A DNA stretch of 20,453 bases. Source: a virus. Below the pieces are notes generated by a model, which was not told the DNA's origin, searched no databases, and was given only the letters and a program-made list of their open reading frames with translations. A program made the translations under genes and the position numbers. Location of the stretch: IMG/VR virus record IMGVR_UViG_3300044825_002320, positions 1 to 20,453 of that record; one strand, 5' to 3'. Of this stretch, positions 1-8,000 are shown piece by piece. Numbering within the stretch: the first letter of the stretch is position 1; each line of letters opens with the position of its first letter.

Positions 1-1
1 C

Positions 2-151
2 TATGGAACCCTGCTGCAGGCCATGCCTTTCCTTAAAAACGACGAGCGCATCCCGATGTGGCAGGCTCAGTACAGCCAAATCATGCAGGTGCTGAAAAAC
101 GAGGACGTCACTCGGATTGCTGATCGTCAAGCTACTGTACTGGATTCATGA
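2..151 (+). CDS. C-terminal end of an unknown phage gene (partial)
   Basis: An open frame enters from the left edge (codons in phase with base 2) and stops with TGA at 149-151, giving the last 49 residues of a protein. The end is hydrophilic and probably helical, with Met/Gln-rich stretches, and has no motif I recognise. The next gene starts inside the stop codon (ATGA at 148-151), so the two are probably translationally coupled. Position at the head of the structural genes suggests a virion or assembly protein, but that is inferred from location only. Confidence 0.6.
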   Translation, partial: YGTLLQAMPFLKNDERIPMWQAQYSQIMQVLKNEDVTRIADRQATVLDS

Positions 152-1392
152 TGAGCTATAACTCGCCTTTTACCGGAAACGTAATCCAGCCCACCGACGT
201 CGCCTACCGGGCGATCACCCTATCTGCTAACACGCAGCTTCAGTGGCCGATTAACGGTAACGCGACAGACGACTACGCCGCCCGGATCATGGAGGTCACG
301 GCGACCGCCGGCGGGCTTCGCCTGGATATGCCGCCGGCTAACCAAGCCTCAGTCGGAAACGATGCCCTAATCCGAAACGTCGGGGCGACAACCTTCACGG
401 TCGCTGATTTCGATGGAAACACGATCGTATCGATCGCTGCCGGTGAGGCTAAGTACATCTACATTGAGACCAACCCGGATGAAGCTGGGACTTGGGGGAT
501 TATCGCCTTTGGGGTGGGCACATCGAACGTAGATGCCTCAACCCTTGCTGGATACGGACTTTTAGCCCTAGGGAACACCCTAAATCAGTCCCATCCGGTT
601 AGCACGGTTAATTCAAACTACACGATTGTGGTTGCCGATCGGGCTCAAACTCTCGTGTGGACCGGTGGGAATGGCACCTTCACCCTGCCATCAGTTGGCG
701 CCTTGGGTAATAACTGGTTCGTTCTCATCCGTAACGGCGGCACCGGAAACCTGTCTTTGTCCCCAAGCGGTGGGGATCTGATCAACGGGGCGGCCTCAAT
801 CAACCTTCAGCCGGCTGACTCCTGTATTGTCGTCTGCTCAGGAACGGCCTTTTACACGGTTGGAATCGGACAAAGTACCGAATTTAACTTCACCCAGTTG
901 ACCAAGGCGGTCACAGCGGGAACCTACACCCTGACGGCGGCGGAGGCCTCAAACGTCATTCAGAAGTACACCGGAACCCTGACTAACAATGTCACCGTGG
1001 TCCTCCCACCGACGATTCAGGTGTACTACATCGCTAACCAAACCGATGGAACCCTAGCTAACTACACGATTACCTTTCAGACAAGCGCAGTCGGTGCGAC
1101 TGCGGCGATCGTGCCGGCCGGTCAGCAGGTGACCTTAGTCTGCGATTCGGTCAATCTGTATAACGCTAACACCATCCAAGCGGGCATTATTAGCGCCCTG
1201 CTTGCCGATGGTTCTGCCGCCGTCCCATCGCTAGCCTTTGCTACGGAGCCGAGTACGGGTCTATTTAGGCCGGCCGGTGGTCAGTTGGGCATCTCAATCC
1301 TTGGAACTCAAGAGGTTACCTTCAGTGCGGCCGGTATGACTGTGGCGGGCACGGGAACCTTTACCGGCGGTGTACTTGGCGGGACGTTCTAA
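148..1392 (+). CDS. Beta-rich virion protein, fibre/appendage-like
   Basis: This is a 414-residue protein with a virion-appendage look: rich in Thr, Ala, Gly, Asn and Val, almost no Cys, and no catalytic motif. Three degenerate copies of a roughly 90-residue beta-domain can be seen at about residues 22-122, 151-241 and 253-342. Each follows the order Tyr/Ile-Thr strand, Thr-Leu-Pro, Ile-x-Asn-x-Gly, Leu-x-Pro-x-x, then a Val/Cys strand. Residues 352-405 hold the DGSAAVPSLAF / TGLFRP / LGI module that ends many phage fibre proteins just before a chaperone or adhesin part, yet this protein stops soon after it. The start is the first ATG of the ATGA overlap; a second ATG follows directly. The stop overlaps the next start as TAATG. 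Family-level assignment rests on the C-terminal module; a baseplate or capsid-decoration role is also possible. Confidence 0.6.
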   Translation: MMSYNSPFTGNVIQPTDVAYRAITLSANTQLQWPINGNATDDYAARIMEVTATAGGLRLDMPPANQASVGNDALIRNVGATTFTVADFDGNTIVSIAAGEAKYIYIETNPDEAGTWGIIAFGVGTSNVDASTLAGYGLLALGNTLNQSHPVSTVNSNYTIVVADRAQTLVWTGGNGTFTLPSVGALGNNWFVLIRNGGTGNLSLSPSGGDLINGAASINLQPADSCIVVCSGTAFYTVGIGQSTEFNFTQLTKAVTAGTYTLTAAEASNVIQKYTGTLTNNVTVVLPPTIQVYYIANQTDGTLANYTITFQTSAVGATAAIVPAGQQVTLVCDSVNLYNANTIQAGIISALLADGSAAVPSLAFATEPSTGLFRPAGGQLGISILGTQEVTFSAAGMTVAGTGTFTGGVLGGTF

Positions 1393-3626
1393 TGACCGCA
1401 AAAGTATTTGCCCTCGATACTCTCGCCGGTATCCAGCGGGACGGTACTGTATTTGATAAGCAGTATTACAACGACGGCCGGTGGGTAAGGTTTCAGCGTG
1501 GCCGCCCCCGTAAGATCGGTGGATATCGGGTTATCTCTCAAAACCTGACCGGCCCTTCCCGAGGCATTTGGGTAAACGCTCAGAATGCCTTTAACTACAT
1601 CTTTTCCGGATACTCAGACGGCCTTCAAGAGCTCACCATCGACGATAACGGGGTGGGTGCCGGGTTTTTAGAGCTCACGCTTTCAAACTTCACCGCCTCC
1701 CCCTTAAATCTGTGGCAGTTCGACGGCTTTTACGATGTCGGTGGAGCTGGTGTAAATACGATCGTCGCGCACCCAGGTCAGAACCTGGCGGCAATCGATA
1801 ACACCACGAACACCCCGGTCCTAATCGGGGACATCAACGGCACATCTTTAAGTCAAATCGGTGTTTTCACTGACACAGTTTCGACCACAAACGGCGTTCC
1901 GACAGTCACTTTAGCGGTTGCCAATCCGCTGATCGCGGCCGGTCAAACCATCACAGGGGCCGGGATTCAGGCGAATACGACGATTGTCTCGGTCGTGGGG
2001 ACAACGATCACGATGAGCCAAAACGCTACGGCTACGGCGAGCATAACTGCGACCTTTAATAACAATGTCTCTGTCTCCGGGGGTGTGGTTGTCCTTCACC
2101 CCTATGTGTTCGTCTATGGAAATAACGGCCTGATCAGGAACTGCTCGGCAGGAAACGCCCAAGACTGGGTTTCTGCAGATGCTAACGAGGTCAATGTGGC
2201 CACCGGAAAGATTGTCCAGGGGCTACCAGTGCGTGGCGGCTCAAACTCCCCTTCGGGCCTCTTTTGGTCCCTGGACTCCCTAGTTCGGGTGTCTTATGCA
2301 CCTCAATCCTTAGGTGTAGCTGGAACCGGGAACTTTGCTCCCCCTACCTTTTGGCGGTACGACATTATTTCGTCACAGACCTCAATCATGTCTTCTCAGT
2401 GTGTGATTGAGTATGACGGGGTCTATTACTGGTGCGGTGTCGATCGATTCATGCTCTATAACGGTGTCGTTAAAGAGATCCCGAATGCGATGAATCAGAA
2501 CTACTTTTTCGACAATCTGAACTACTCTCAGCGTCAAAAGGTATGGGTCACAAAGGTTCCCCGTTTTGGTGAGGTATGGTGGTTTTACCCCCGCGGAACC
2601 TCGGAAGAGTGTAATGACGCCATCATCTACAACATCCGGGAGAATACTTGGTATGACGCCGGGACGGCTTTAGGGGCCCGTAGATCCGCCGGGTACTTCT
2701 CTCAGGTCTTTGCCTACCCGGTTGAAGCAGACTGGGAGATTATCCCGCAGGTCACGAAGCTGATCGCCTCTGTAAGTTTTTTCAACGGCATCGACCAAAT
2801 CGGCTTGGATACTTATTACACCGAGCTCGCCCTGCCGGATGTTGTAGAGGGGTCAAATATCCCGACAGGGACATTTTTGACCAACATCCAGTCAAGCGGG
2901 ATTAAGACTTTAGGAACAATCACCGGGGGTGCGGGTTACTTGGATAACACCTACACCGATGTCCCCTTAACCGGCGGCACGGGTTTAGGGGCGACTGCTG
3001 ACATCACGGTCGCAGGCGGCACGGTAACGGCCGTGACCATCATTCTGCCCGGGGCGACCTATTTAGTAGGCGATGTCCTATCCGCTGATGCCGCAGATCT
3101 TGGGGGCGTGGGGGCAGGATTTTCGGTCCCGGTGGCCACCCTCTTCCCCATGGTGATTACCCTATCTAATGCCCCGACGGCCACAGACACCCAAAATCTG
3201 ACCTTTAAGACGCCTGCCAATAAGATTGATGTCTATCAACATGAGATCGGTACAGACGCCGTAAACGGCCAAAATGTCTTCGCTATTGAGTCTTATTTTG
3301 AGACCAATGACTTGGGTTGGGTCTCAGGAGGTCCGTCTGCCCCGTCGCCTGAGGGGGCGAACCGGTGGTTAAGGCTTGAGCGGGTGGAGCCTGACTTCCT
3401 GCAAAACGGTCAGATGAGCTTGGTCATCACCGGTAGACCTTACGCCCAGGTAGCGGATCAGCCGTCTAGCCCTTATTTCTTCGACTCCAACACGGGCAAG
3501 ATCGATATGAAAGAGCAACGGCGCGAGCTGCGGCTTAAATTCATCTCAAACATAGTGGGGGGTAACTACCAGCTCGGCCGGGTCATCCTGAGCGCAGACG
3601 TTGGTGATGTGAGAGGCTACTCATGA
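1392..3626 (+). CDS. Stabilisation/tail-hub-like structural protein with inserted modules
   Basis: A 744-residue protein beginning with DTLAGIQRDGTVFDKQYYND, then RWVRFQRGRPRKIGGYR. That opening (request for a 'given' sequence, then Arg-rich GG-Y-R) is common in packaged-DNA-stabilisation or tail-type proteins of podoviruses. The body has regularly spaced Trp/Tyr-containing strands (WVSADANEV, YYWCGVDRFMLYNG, EVWWFYPRG, NTWYDAGT), which would suit a beta-propeller such as P22 gp10; I infer that fold, I do not see it. Two sequence modules are inserted: residues 160-222 (GAGIQANTTIVSVVGTTITMSQ) and residues 480-605, the latter itself interrupted at 508-587. It overlaps the upstream stop (TAATG) and the downstream start (ATGA at 3623). 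Structural role is fairly safe; the exact equivalent of P22 gp4/gp10/gp26 is not. Confidence 0.6.
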   Translation: MTAKVFALDTLAGIQRDGTVFDKQYYNDGRWVRFQRGRPRKIGGYRVISQNLTGPSRGIWVNAQNAFNYIFSGYSDGLQELTIDDNGVGAGFLELTLSNFTASPLNLWQFDGFYDVGGAGVNTIVAHPGQNLAAIDNTTNTPVLIGDINGTSLSQIGVFTDTVSTTNGVPTVTLAVANPLIAAGQTITGAGIQANTTIVSVVGTTITMSQNATATASITATFNNNVSVSGGVVVLHPYVFVYGNNGLIRNCSAGNAQDWVSADANEVNVATGKIVQGLPVRGGSNSPSGLFWSLDSLVRVSYAPQSLGVAGTGNFAPPTFWRYDIISSQTSIMSSQCVIEYDGVYYWCGVDRFMLYNGVVKEIPNAMNQNYFFDNLNYSQRQKVWVTKVPRFGEVWWFYPRGTSEECNDAIIYNIRENTWYDAGTALGARRSAGYFSQVFAYPVEADWEIIPQVTKLIASVSFFNGIDQIGLDTYYTELALPDVVEGSNIPTGTFLTNIQSSGIKTLGTITGGAGYLDNTYTDVPLTGGTGLGATADITVAGGTVTAVTIILPGATYLVGDVLSADAADLGGVGAGFSVPVATLFPMVITLSNAPTATDTQNLTFKTPANKIDVYQHEIGTDAVNGQNVFAIESYFETNDLGWVSGGPSAPSPEGANRWLRLERVEPDFLQNGQMSLVITGRPYAQVADQPSSPYFFDSNTGKIDMKEQRRELRLKFISNIVGGNYQLGRVILSADVGDVRGYS
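1869..2057 (+). repeat. Phage structural module 1 (GxGI...TTI...ITMS) in the 744-aa protein
   Basis: Residues 160-222 of the 744-residue protein form a self-contained stretch with the order Val-Thr-Leu, ITGAGIQANTTIVSV, then TITMSQNATATA. The same pattern recurs as a partner of many phage structural proteins and, in weaker form, within residues 480-605 of this same protein. It looks like an inserted beta-module and interrupts a region that otherwise reads continuously from NTPVLIGDING to VVVLHPYVFVYG. Confidence 0.5.
2829..3206 (+). repeat. Nested modules 2 and 3 in the 744-aa protein
   Basis: Residues 480-507 (VVEGSNIPTGTFLTNIQSSG) and residues 588-605 (ITLSNAPTATDTQNLTF) together make one module of the same type as that at residues 160-222. 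They are separated by residues 508-587, a second module type: GGAGYLDNTYTDVPLTGGTG, ATADITVAGGTVTAVTI, GATYLVGDVLSADAADLGG. That second type is a recurrent Gly-rich module in phage structural proteins. Seen directly is the split; the order of the insertions is inferred. Confidence 0.5.
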
Positions 3627-3895
3627 CGACCCCGATTACTCCTGTCGGTGGCCAGCCTTTGGTTTACGACCCGAGGTTTCAGACTTTTGAGACTTGGGCG
3701 GCTTTGATGTGTGAGCAGTACGCCGGACAACAATTAGAGATCCCCGGACCGCTCACCGATTGGAGGCTTTGGGGTAATGGGTTAAAGGCCATCGATATCT
3801 TTTCTAATGAAGCCATTCCGGGCACAGAAGACTTTGATGATTGGTCGGAGTGGGCTCAAGCTTTACTTGCAGCAGTTAATCCGAGGGTAGCGTGA
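3623..3895 (+). CDS. Small acidic conserved phage protein, unknown role
   Basis: A 90-residue acidic protein with many aromatic residues: FQTFETWAALMCEQYAGQQ in the first half, DWRLWGNGLKAID in the middle, and an acidic EDFDDWSEWAQALL helix near the end. No enzyme motif or membrane segment is visible. It starts within the stop of the 744-residue gene (ATGA) and its own stop overlaps the next start (GTGA at 3892-3895). Small acidic proteins in this position are often head-tail joining or virion assembly proteins, but I do not recognise this one. Composition matches the upstream structural genes, not the AT-rich genes that follow, so it marks the last gene before the composition break. Confidence 0.65.
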   Translation: MTTPITPVGGQPLVYDPRFQTFETWAALMCEQYAGQQLEIPGPLTDWRLWGNGLKAIDIFSNEAIPGTEDFDDWSEWAQALLAAVNPRVA

Positions 3896-4584
3896 AGTAT
3901 TGGTGCGAAAACGATCCAGTAAGAACGCATTTTTGGGATGCATGGAGCATTTTGTTTCCTGCTTGGGAACGCGCATTTGTGTGTGTTGCATCGCACTATA
4001 AAGGCAAGATAAATGATCAAGACCTGTTAGCGCGGATCGATCAATTCTGCCGTCAGGAAACCGCCCATGCTAACGCCCATTCCGCTCACAACAAAAAGCA
4101 CTTGCTGACACCTTTTGAAATTGAAGAGACTCATAAAGCAAAATTAGTGTTCAGAAAGCCAAATCACAAGATGTGGCTTGCAACGATGGTGTCGATTGAG
4201 CACATGGCCGCTTGTTTATCAAGAGTTTTTTTAAATAGATACGAATGTCATTCAAGTAAAGAATTAAATCTCTACAAGTGGCATTGCAGGGAAGAGCTTG
4301 AGCATAAAAGCTTAGCTTTGGATTTATGGTCGCATTTTGATCATTCAAAAAAAGAACTTAAAAAAATTGCCGTTTTAAATATGTTTTATGTTTTAAAACG
4401 GGTATTGCGACACACAATAAATCAATGCAAAAAAGAAAAGATTCTTTGGAAATTTAAAACTTTAAAATCTTTTTTAATTTTAGGAACAGAGATTATTTTT
4501 AAATGTTTGATGCCTTATGCAGAGATTTTTACTGATCGGTTCCACCCTAACAATCACGACGATTCCAAATGGATAACAGCGTAA
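3892..4584 (+). CDS. Ferritin-like di-metal protein, PF10118 'predicted metal-dependent hydrolase' family
   Basis: A 230-residue protein with the layout of the PF10118/COG3687 family and a complete set of ferritin-like di-metal ligands: Glu26 (FPAWERAF), Glu56 and His59 (RQETAHANAH), Glu103 (SIEHMAA), Glu135 and His138 (REELEHKSLAL). This is the E, ExxH, E, ExxH order of a four-helix bundle holding two metals. Two hydrophobic helices follow at about 157-171 and 190-210, so membrane association is possible. The start is GTG in a GTGA overlap with the previous stop, preceded by a GAGGG ribosome site. Family members are otherwise cellular proteins of unknown substrate; I do not know a phage role. 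The gene is strikingly AT-rich (15 of 60 bases G/C at 4321-4380, 10 of 60 at 4441-4500), unlike its upstream neighbours, which points to recent acquisition. Family call is good; 'hydrolase' is only the family's name, not shown here. Confidence 0.75.
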   Translation: MKYWCENDPVRTHFWDAWSILFPAWERAFVCVASHYKGKINDQDLLARIDQFCRQETAHANAHSAHNKKHLLTPFEIEETHKAKLVFRKPNHKMWLATMVSIEHMAACLSRVFLNRYECHSSKELNLYKWHCREELEHKSLALDLWSHFDHSKKELKKIAVLNMFYVLKRVLRHTINQCKKEKILWKFKTLKSFLILGTEIIFKCLMPYAEIFTDRFHPNNHDDSKWITA

Positions 4585-5054
4585 GTTCGTATCGTGATGC
4601 TTTCGGAAAAATGAGCGCGGAGGACATTATTCGCGCAGATTGGGCTCGTAATTACGAATCAGAGGGTGTTCCGTTAAATTTAGCTAGAGCGGCAGTCAAA
4701 GTTCATACGGATGATGGATTGCCGATTGCAAGGCTTGGAAACACTTTAATTTTAATTACTCCAAAAGATGATTTCAAAACAGTTAAGTTTCACACATTAA
4801 CGGCTGATGATTTTGAATCTTACTTTTCAATAATATTAAAATTTTTGATTGCACTAAATCAAAAACGCGGCACTCAAATTGCTTACACCTATTTAGACGA
4901 CAAAAGAATTTTTGATGTAATCAAACGAAATTTGAGCTCATACATATTTTTAGAGCCCAACGAAGATGAACCTCAAAAGGGTAAGTTCAAACTAATATTT
5001 GAAATAGGTCAATTTGTCTCTGACATGGAAAACCGCAGGGAGGTTTTGGGATAA
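4569..5054 (+). CDS. Unknown 161-aa protein preceding the giant virion protein
   Basis: A 161-residue, AT-rich gene overlapping the end of the ferritin-like gene by 16 bases and abutting the next start directly (TAA then ATG). Its middle reads as a mixed alpha/beta domain: GLPIARLGNTLILITPKDDF, VKFHTLTADDF, a hydrophobic helix SIILKFLIALNQ, AYTYLDDKRIFDVIK, then KFKLIFEI. This layout, and its place just before the internal virion genes, recalls the acetyltransferase-fold internal protein gp13 of T7-like phages, but I see no acetyl-CoA loop and treat that as a weak guess. There is no good ribosome site before ATG 4569; ATG 4611 is an alternative start. Translation is probably coupled to the upstream gene. 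Confidence 0.6.
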   Translation: MDNSVSSYRDAFGKMSAEDIIRADWARNYESEGVPLNLARAAVKVHTDDGLPIARLGNTLILITPKDDFKTVKFHTLTADDFESYFSIILKFLIALNQKRGTQIAYTYLDDKRIFDVIKRNLSSYIFLEPNEDEPQKGKFKLIFEIGQFVSDMENRREVLG

Positions 5055-8000
5055 ATGGGTTGGGTAAGAGACAGGCTAGACGATGCTGAAGATGCAGTTT
5101 CCGACGCCGTTGAATGGGTCGCCGATGAGGTTATTGAACCGGCAGTTGAGCTTGTTGGCGATGTAATCCAAAGTGCTTTAGACAATCCGGTAAAAACGGT
5201 AGCGCAAATCTATGCCATTGTTACGCCCGGAATGCAGTGGTTATTGCCCGTAATTGAGGGTGTAGATGTTGCGGCAAAAGGCGGGGATCTTGAAGATGTA
5301 GCAAAAGCAGTTGCAATCTCCGTCATCGCCCAAGAGGCTGGATCAAGGGTCGGACAATCGGTCAGTGCAAGCACCTCGAACGCTGCTACTGCGGCTAACT
5401 ATGGCACTAATTACGCTTCTCAGCAGACGGCAGCTTTAGCTGCTCAAGAGGCAGGTATGCAGACCGCCGGTCAGATTGCCGGCAATATTGCTGGATCGGC
5501 TGCGGCATCAGGAACGGTGGCTGTCGTTACCGGTCAAGATCCAGTTAAAGCCATGGTTGCCGGTGGCGTGAATGCTGCGGTGCCTGCCGTATTGGGCCAG
5601 GTTGAAGGATTCCGAAATCTAACTCCAAGCACCCAAAAAATCATTGAAACGGCGGTCAAAACCCAGCTCGCCGGTGGAGATGTGGGAGCTGCAGTCATTC
5701 GTTCGGCAATTGTAAGCTCACAGCTTGCCACGGATACCATCAGAAAACTTGACCCAAATAACACTTTAAGCCGTGGTCAGCAGTCAATCCTTGCTGATGT
5801 TGTAACTGCAGCATCTGTGGCTGCTTTCACAAATGGCAATGTTAATAGCGCAATTCAGAAAGAATTGTTTAATGCTGGAGCTAAAGTCCTAGGCGACATG
5901 GCTAAGGGCAAATTTACTGAATTGACCACCGGCACTCAAAAATCAAGTGAAAAAATTAGCAACCTTGCTAGTCAAATTGAAGCAAATGAGGCAAAACAAA
6001 ATTTAATTGTAAATGATTACAAAGTCGTTGCAGATCAACTTAACACAAGAATTGCAGAACAAGATAGATTAAAAAAGTTGATGGACGATGAAGTCTTTTA
6101 TGCTAATTCGTATGTCAAAGAATATAACGCCGGCAATTACACCGATAGAGATGGTGTTCAGAAATTTATTGATCGAGCTAATAAAGCAGTTGAAAATTAC
6201 AATGCCTATGTCACATCATTAAACACCGATTACGAAAAATATTTTAAGCCAACACTTGATAAGGCCGCCAGCGATCTCAACAGTCTAAAAATTCCGCATG
6301 AACAGCTTGTGGCTGATTTTGGCAAAGAACAAGAAAATCTCAAAAATCTAGCAAGTCAGTTAGGTAAAGAGGTTGAAACCATACAGCGCGGGGTTGAAAG
6401 GTCATTTGTTGGTGTCATGGATACCAACTTTAATCCCGATGAATACAGAAAAATCAATAAACTTGACGCAAGTGTAGATCCTTACAGTCATTGGCTATCA
6501 ACCGGTCAATATCAGAATCTTCCGACGAACTATAAGGCTGCTGAGTCAGCTACATATGATGAGCAAGCAAGACTCTTAACTGAGTCGTTAGCAGCTAGAG
6601 ATTTAAAGCTAACCAATCTCACCAAAGAAGATCGGAATAGATTTTACGAAACGATTGAGAAAAAATACGGCAGTGACTATAGCGCACTACGCAACGCGAC
6701 TATTGCTGATTTGGATATTGACAATATTTTCAAGACATCCTCATCGCTGACTGTTAATCAAGACTTTTCAAAAGAAGCTTATTCAGAAGGAAATCGGCCC
6801 TCTCCAACAACTTACTCGGCCCCGGACGGCTACAAGCTGGCATCGCAAGACGACATTTATAACGACCGTGCAATTCTTACACCGACAAGTAACGGTAGCT
6901 TTGCGTGGCTGACAGAAGACCCAACTACTCGGACAGATGGTTACTTTTGGGACCCTCAGCGCGGTGAAAAGGTTCTGCGAATCAGCATTACTGGGGTTGG
7001 ATCACAAGAAGACACGGGCGGTGTTAATAACACCTTATCTCAGCTTCGGGATAATGATCCTCTTGGATGGTTTGAGATGTTCCAAGATTTTCTTCCAGAC
7101 GATAAACAAAAAGCAGGTTTGGGGGAGGATGTTTATAACTTTATTAAAGACGCCTATAGCAACTTTAAGGGAAGTTTAGACCCTGGGACCCAGCAAGCGT
7201 TGGCTAAATTTGCGGCTGCAGCAAAACCAGAAAGCACAACAATTGATTTGCTCTCTGGGGTTCTAAATGGATTTAAAGCAATTACGGATGCATTTGGTGC
7301 CGATAACTCGGTGTCAAAAGCAATTGGTAATGCTCGTGGATATCTTCAGTCCTTATACAGCGCAGAGGCGATTGGAGATAAGAGACTTCAGTCTCAAATC
7401 ATTGCAGAGGCAAGAGACAAAGGCGTATTAGATCAAGTTATTGCGGCGGTAGAGGCAATCGCTGCATATCCTGGGGTCATGGTTGAGGCCGCAGGAACAA
7501 TCGTTCCGACCGTAATGACGGCAATGGCCAGCTCAGTCATGGGCGCCGCCCCGGTCGTTGCCAGACTGTCTCAGTACGGGGTTGGCGCAGTATCAGGCGC
7601 CGGAATTATCAAAGGCACCATATATGAGGAAACTAAGGCGGCATTGATTGCTGCCGGGGTTGATCGTGGCACAGCAGAGTTAAAGGCTCAGCAAGCCCAG
7701 GCTTACAACGGCAAAAATCTTGATTCAATAGTGGCAGGTGCCTTGTTGGGGGTCGTTGCCGGAGGAACGGGTGTTGAAAAAGCAGTGGTTGCCCAAGTTG
7801 CCGGCGACATAGCTGATAGAGTTGCGGCAAAAACCCTTGCTAAACAATTTGTTGTTGGTGGCCTGAAAGAGGGCATTCCAGAGGCAGCCCAAGGCGGTCA
7901 AGAAAAACTAGCAGAGAACATCGCGTTACAACGTGAAGGTTTTGCGGTTCCCACATGGCGAGGTGTGGCTGTAGCTGGAACATTGGAAGGTCTTGCCGGC

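Noticed and set aside
273-458. Antisense open frame of 61 codons within the fibre-like gene, and similar frames at 1911-2162, 4151-4348, 5534-5764, 7633-8140, 8707-9000, 9783-10155, 11545-11817, 12040-12624, 13558-14072 and 15401-16051
   Set aside because: Each lies inside a well-supported gene, has no ribosome site or family motif, and has the odd composition (Arg/Pro/Ser-rich or Leu-rich) of a shadow frame.
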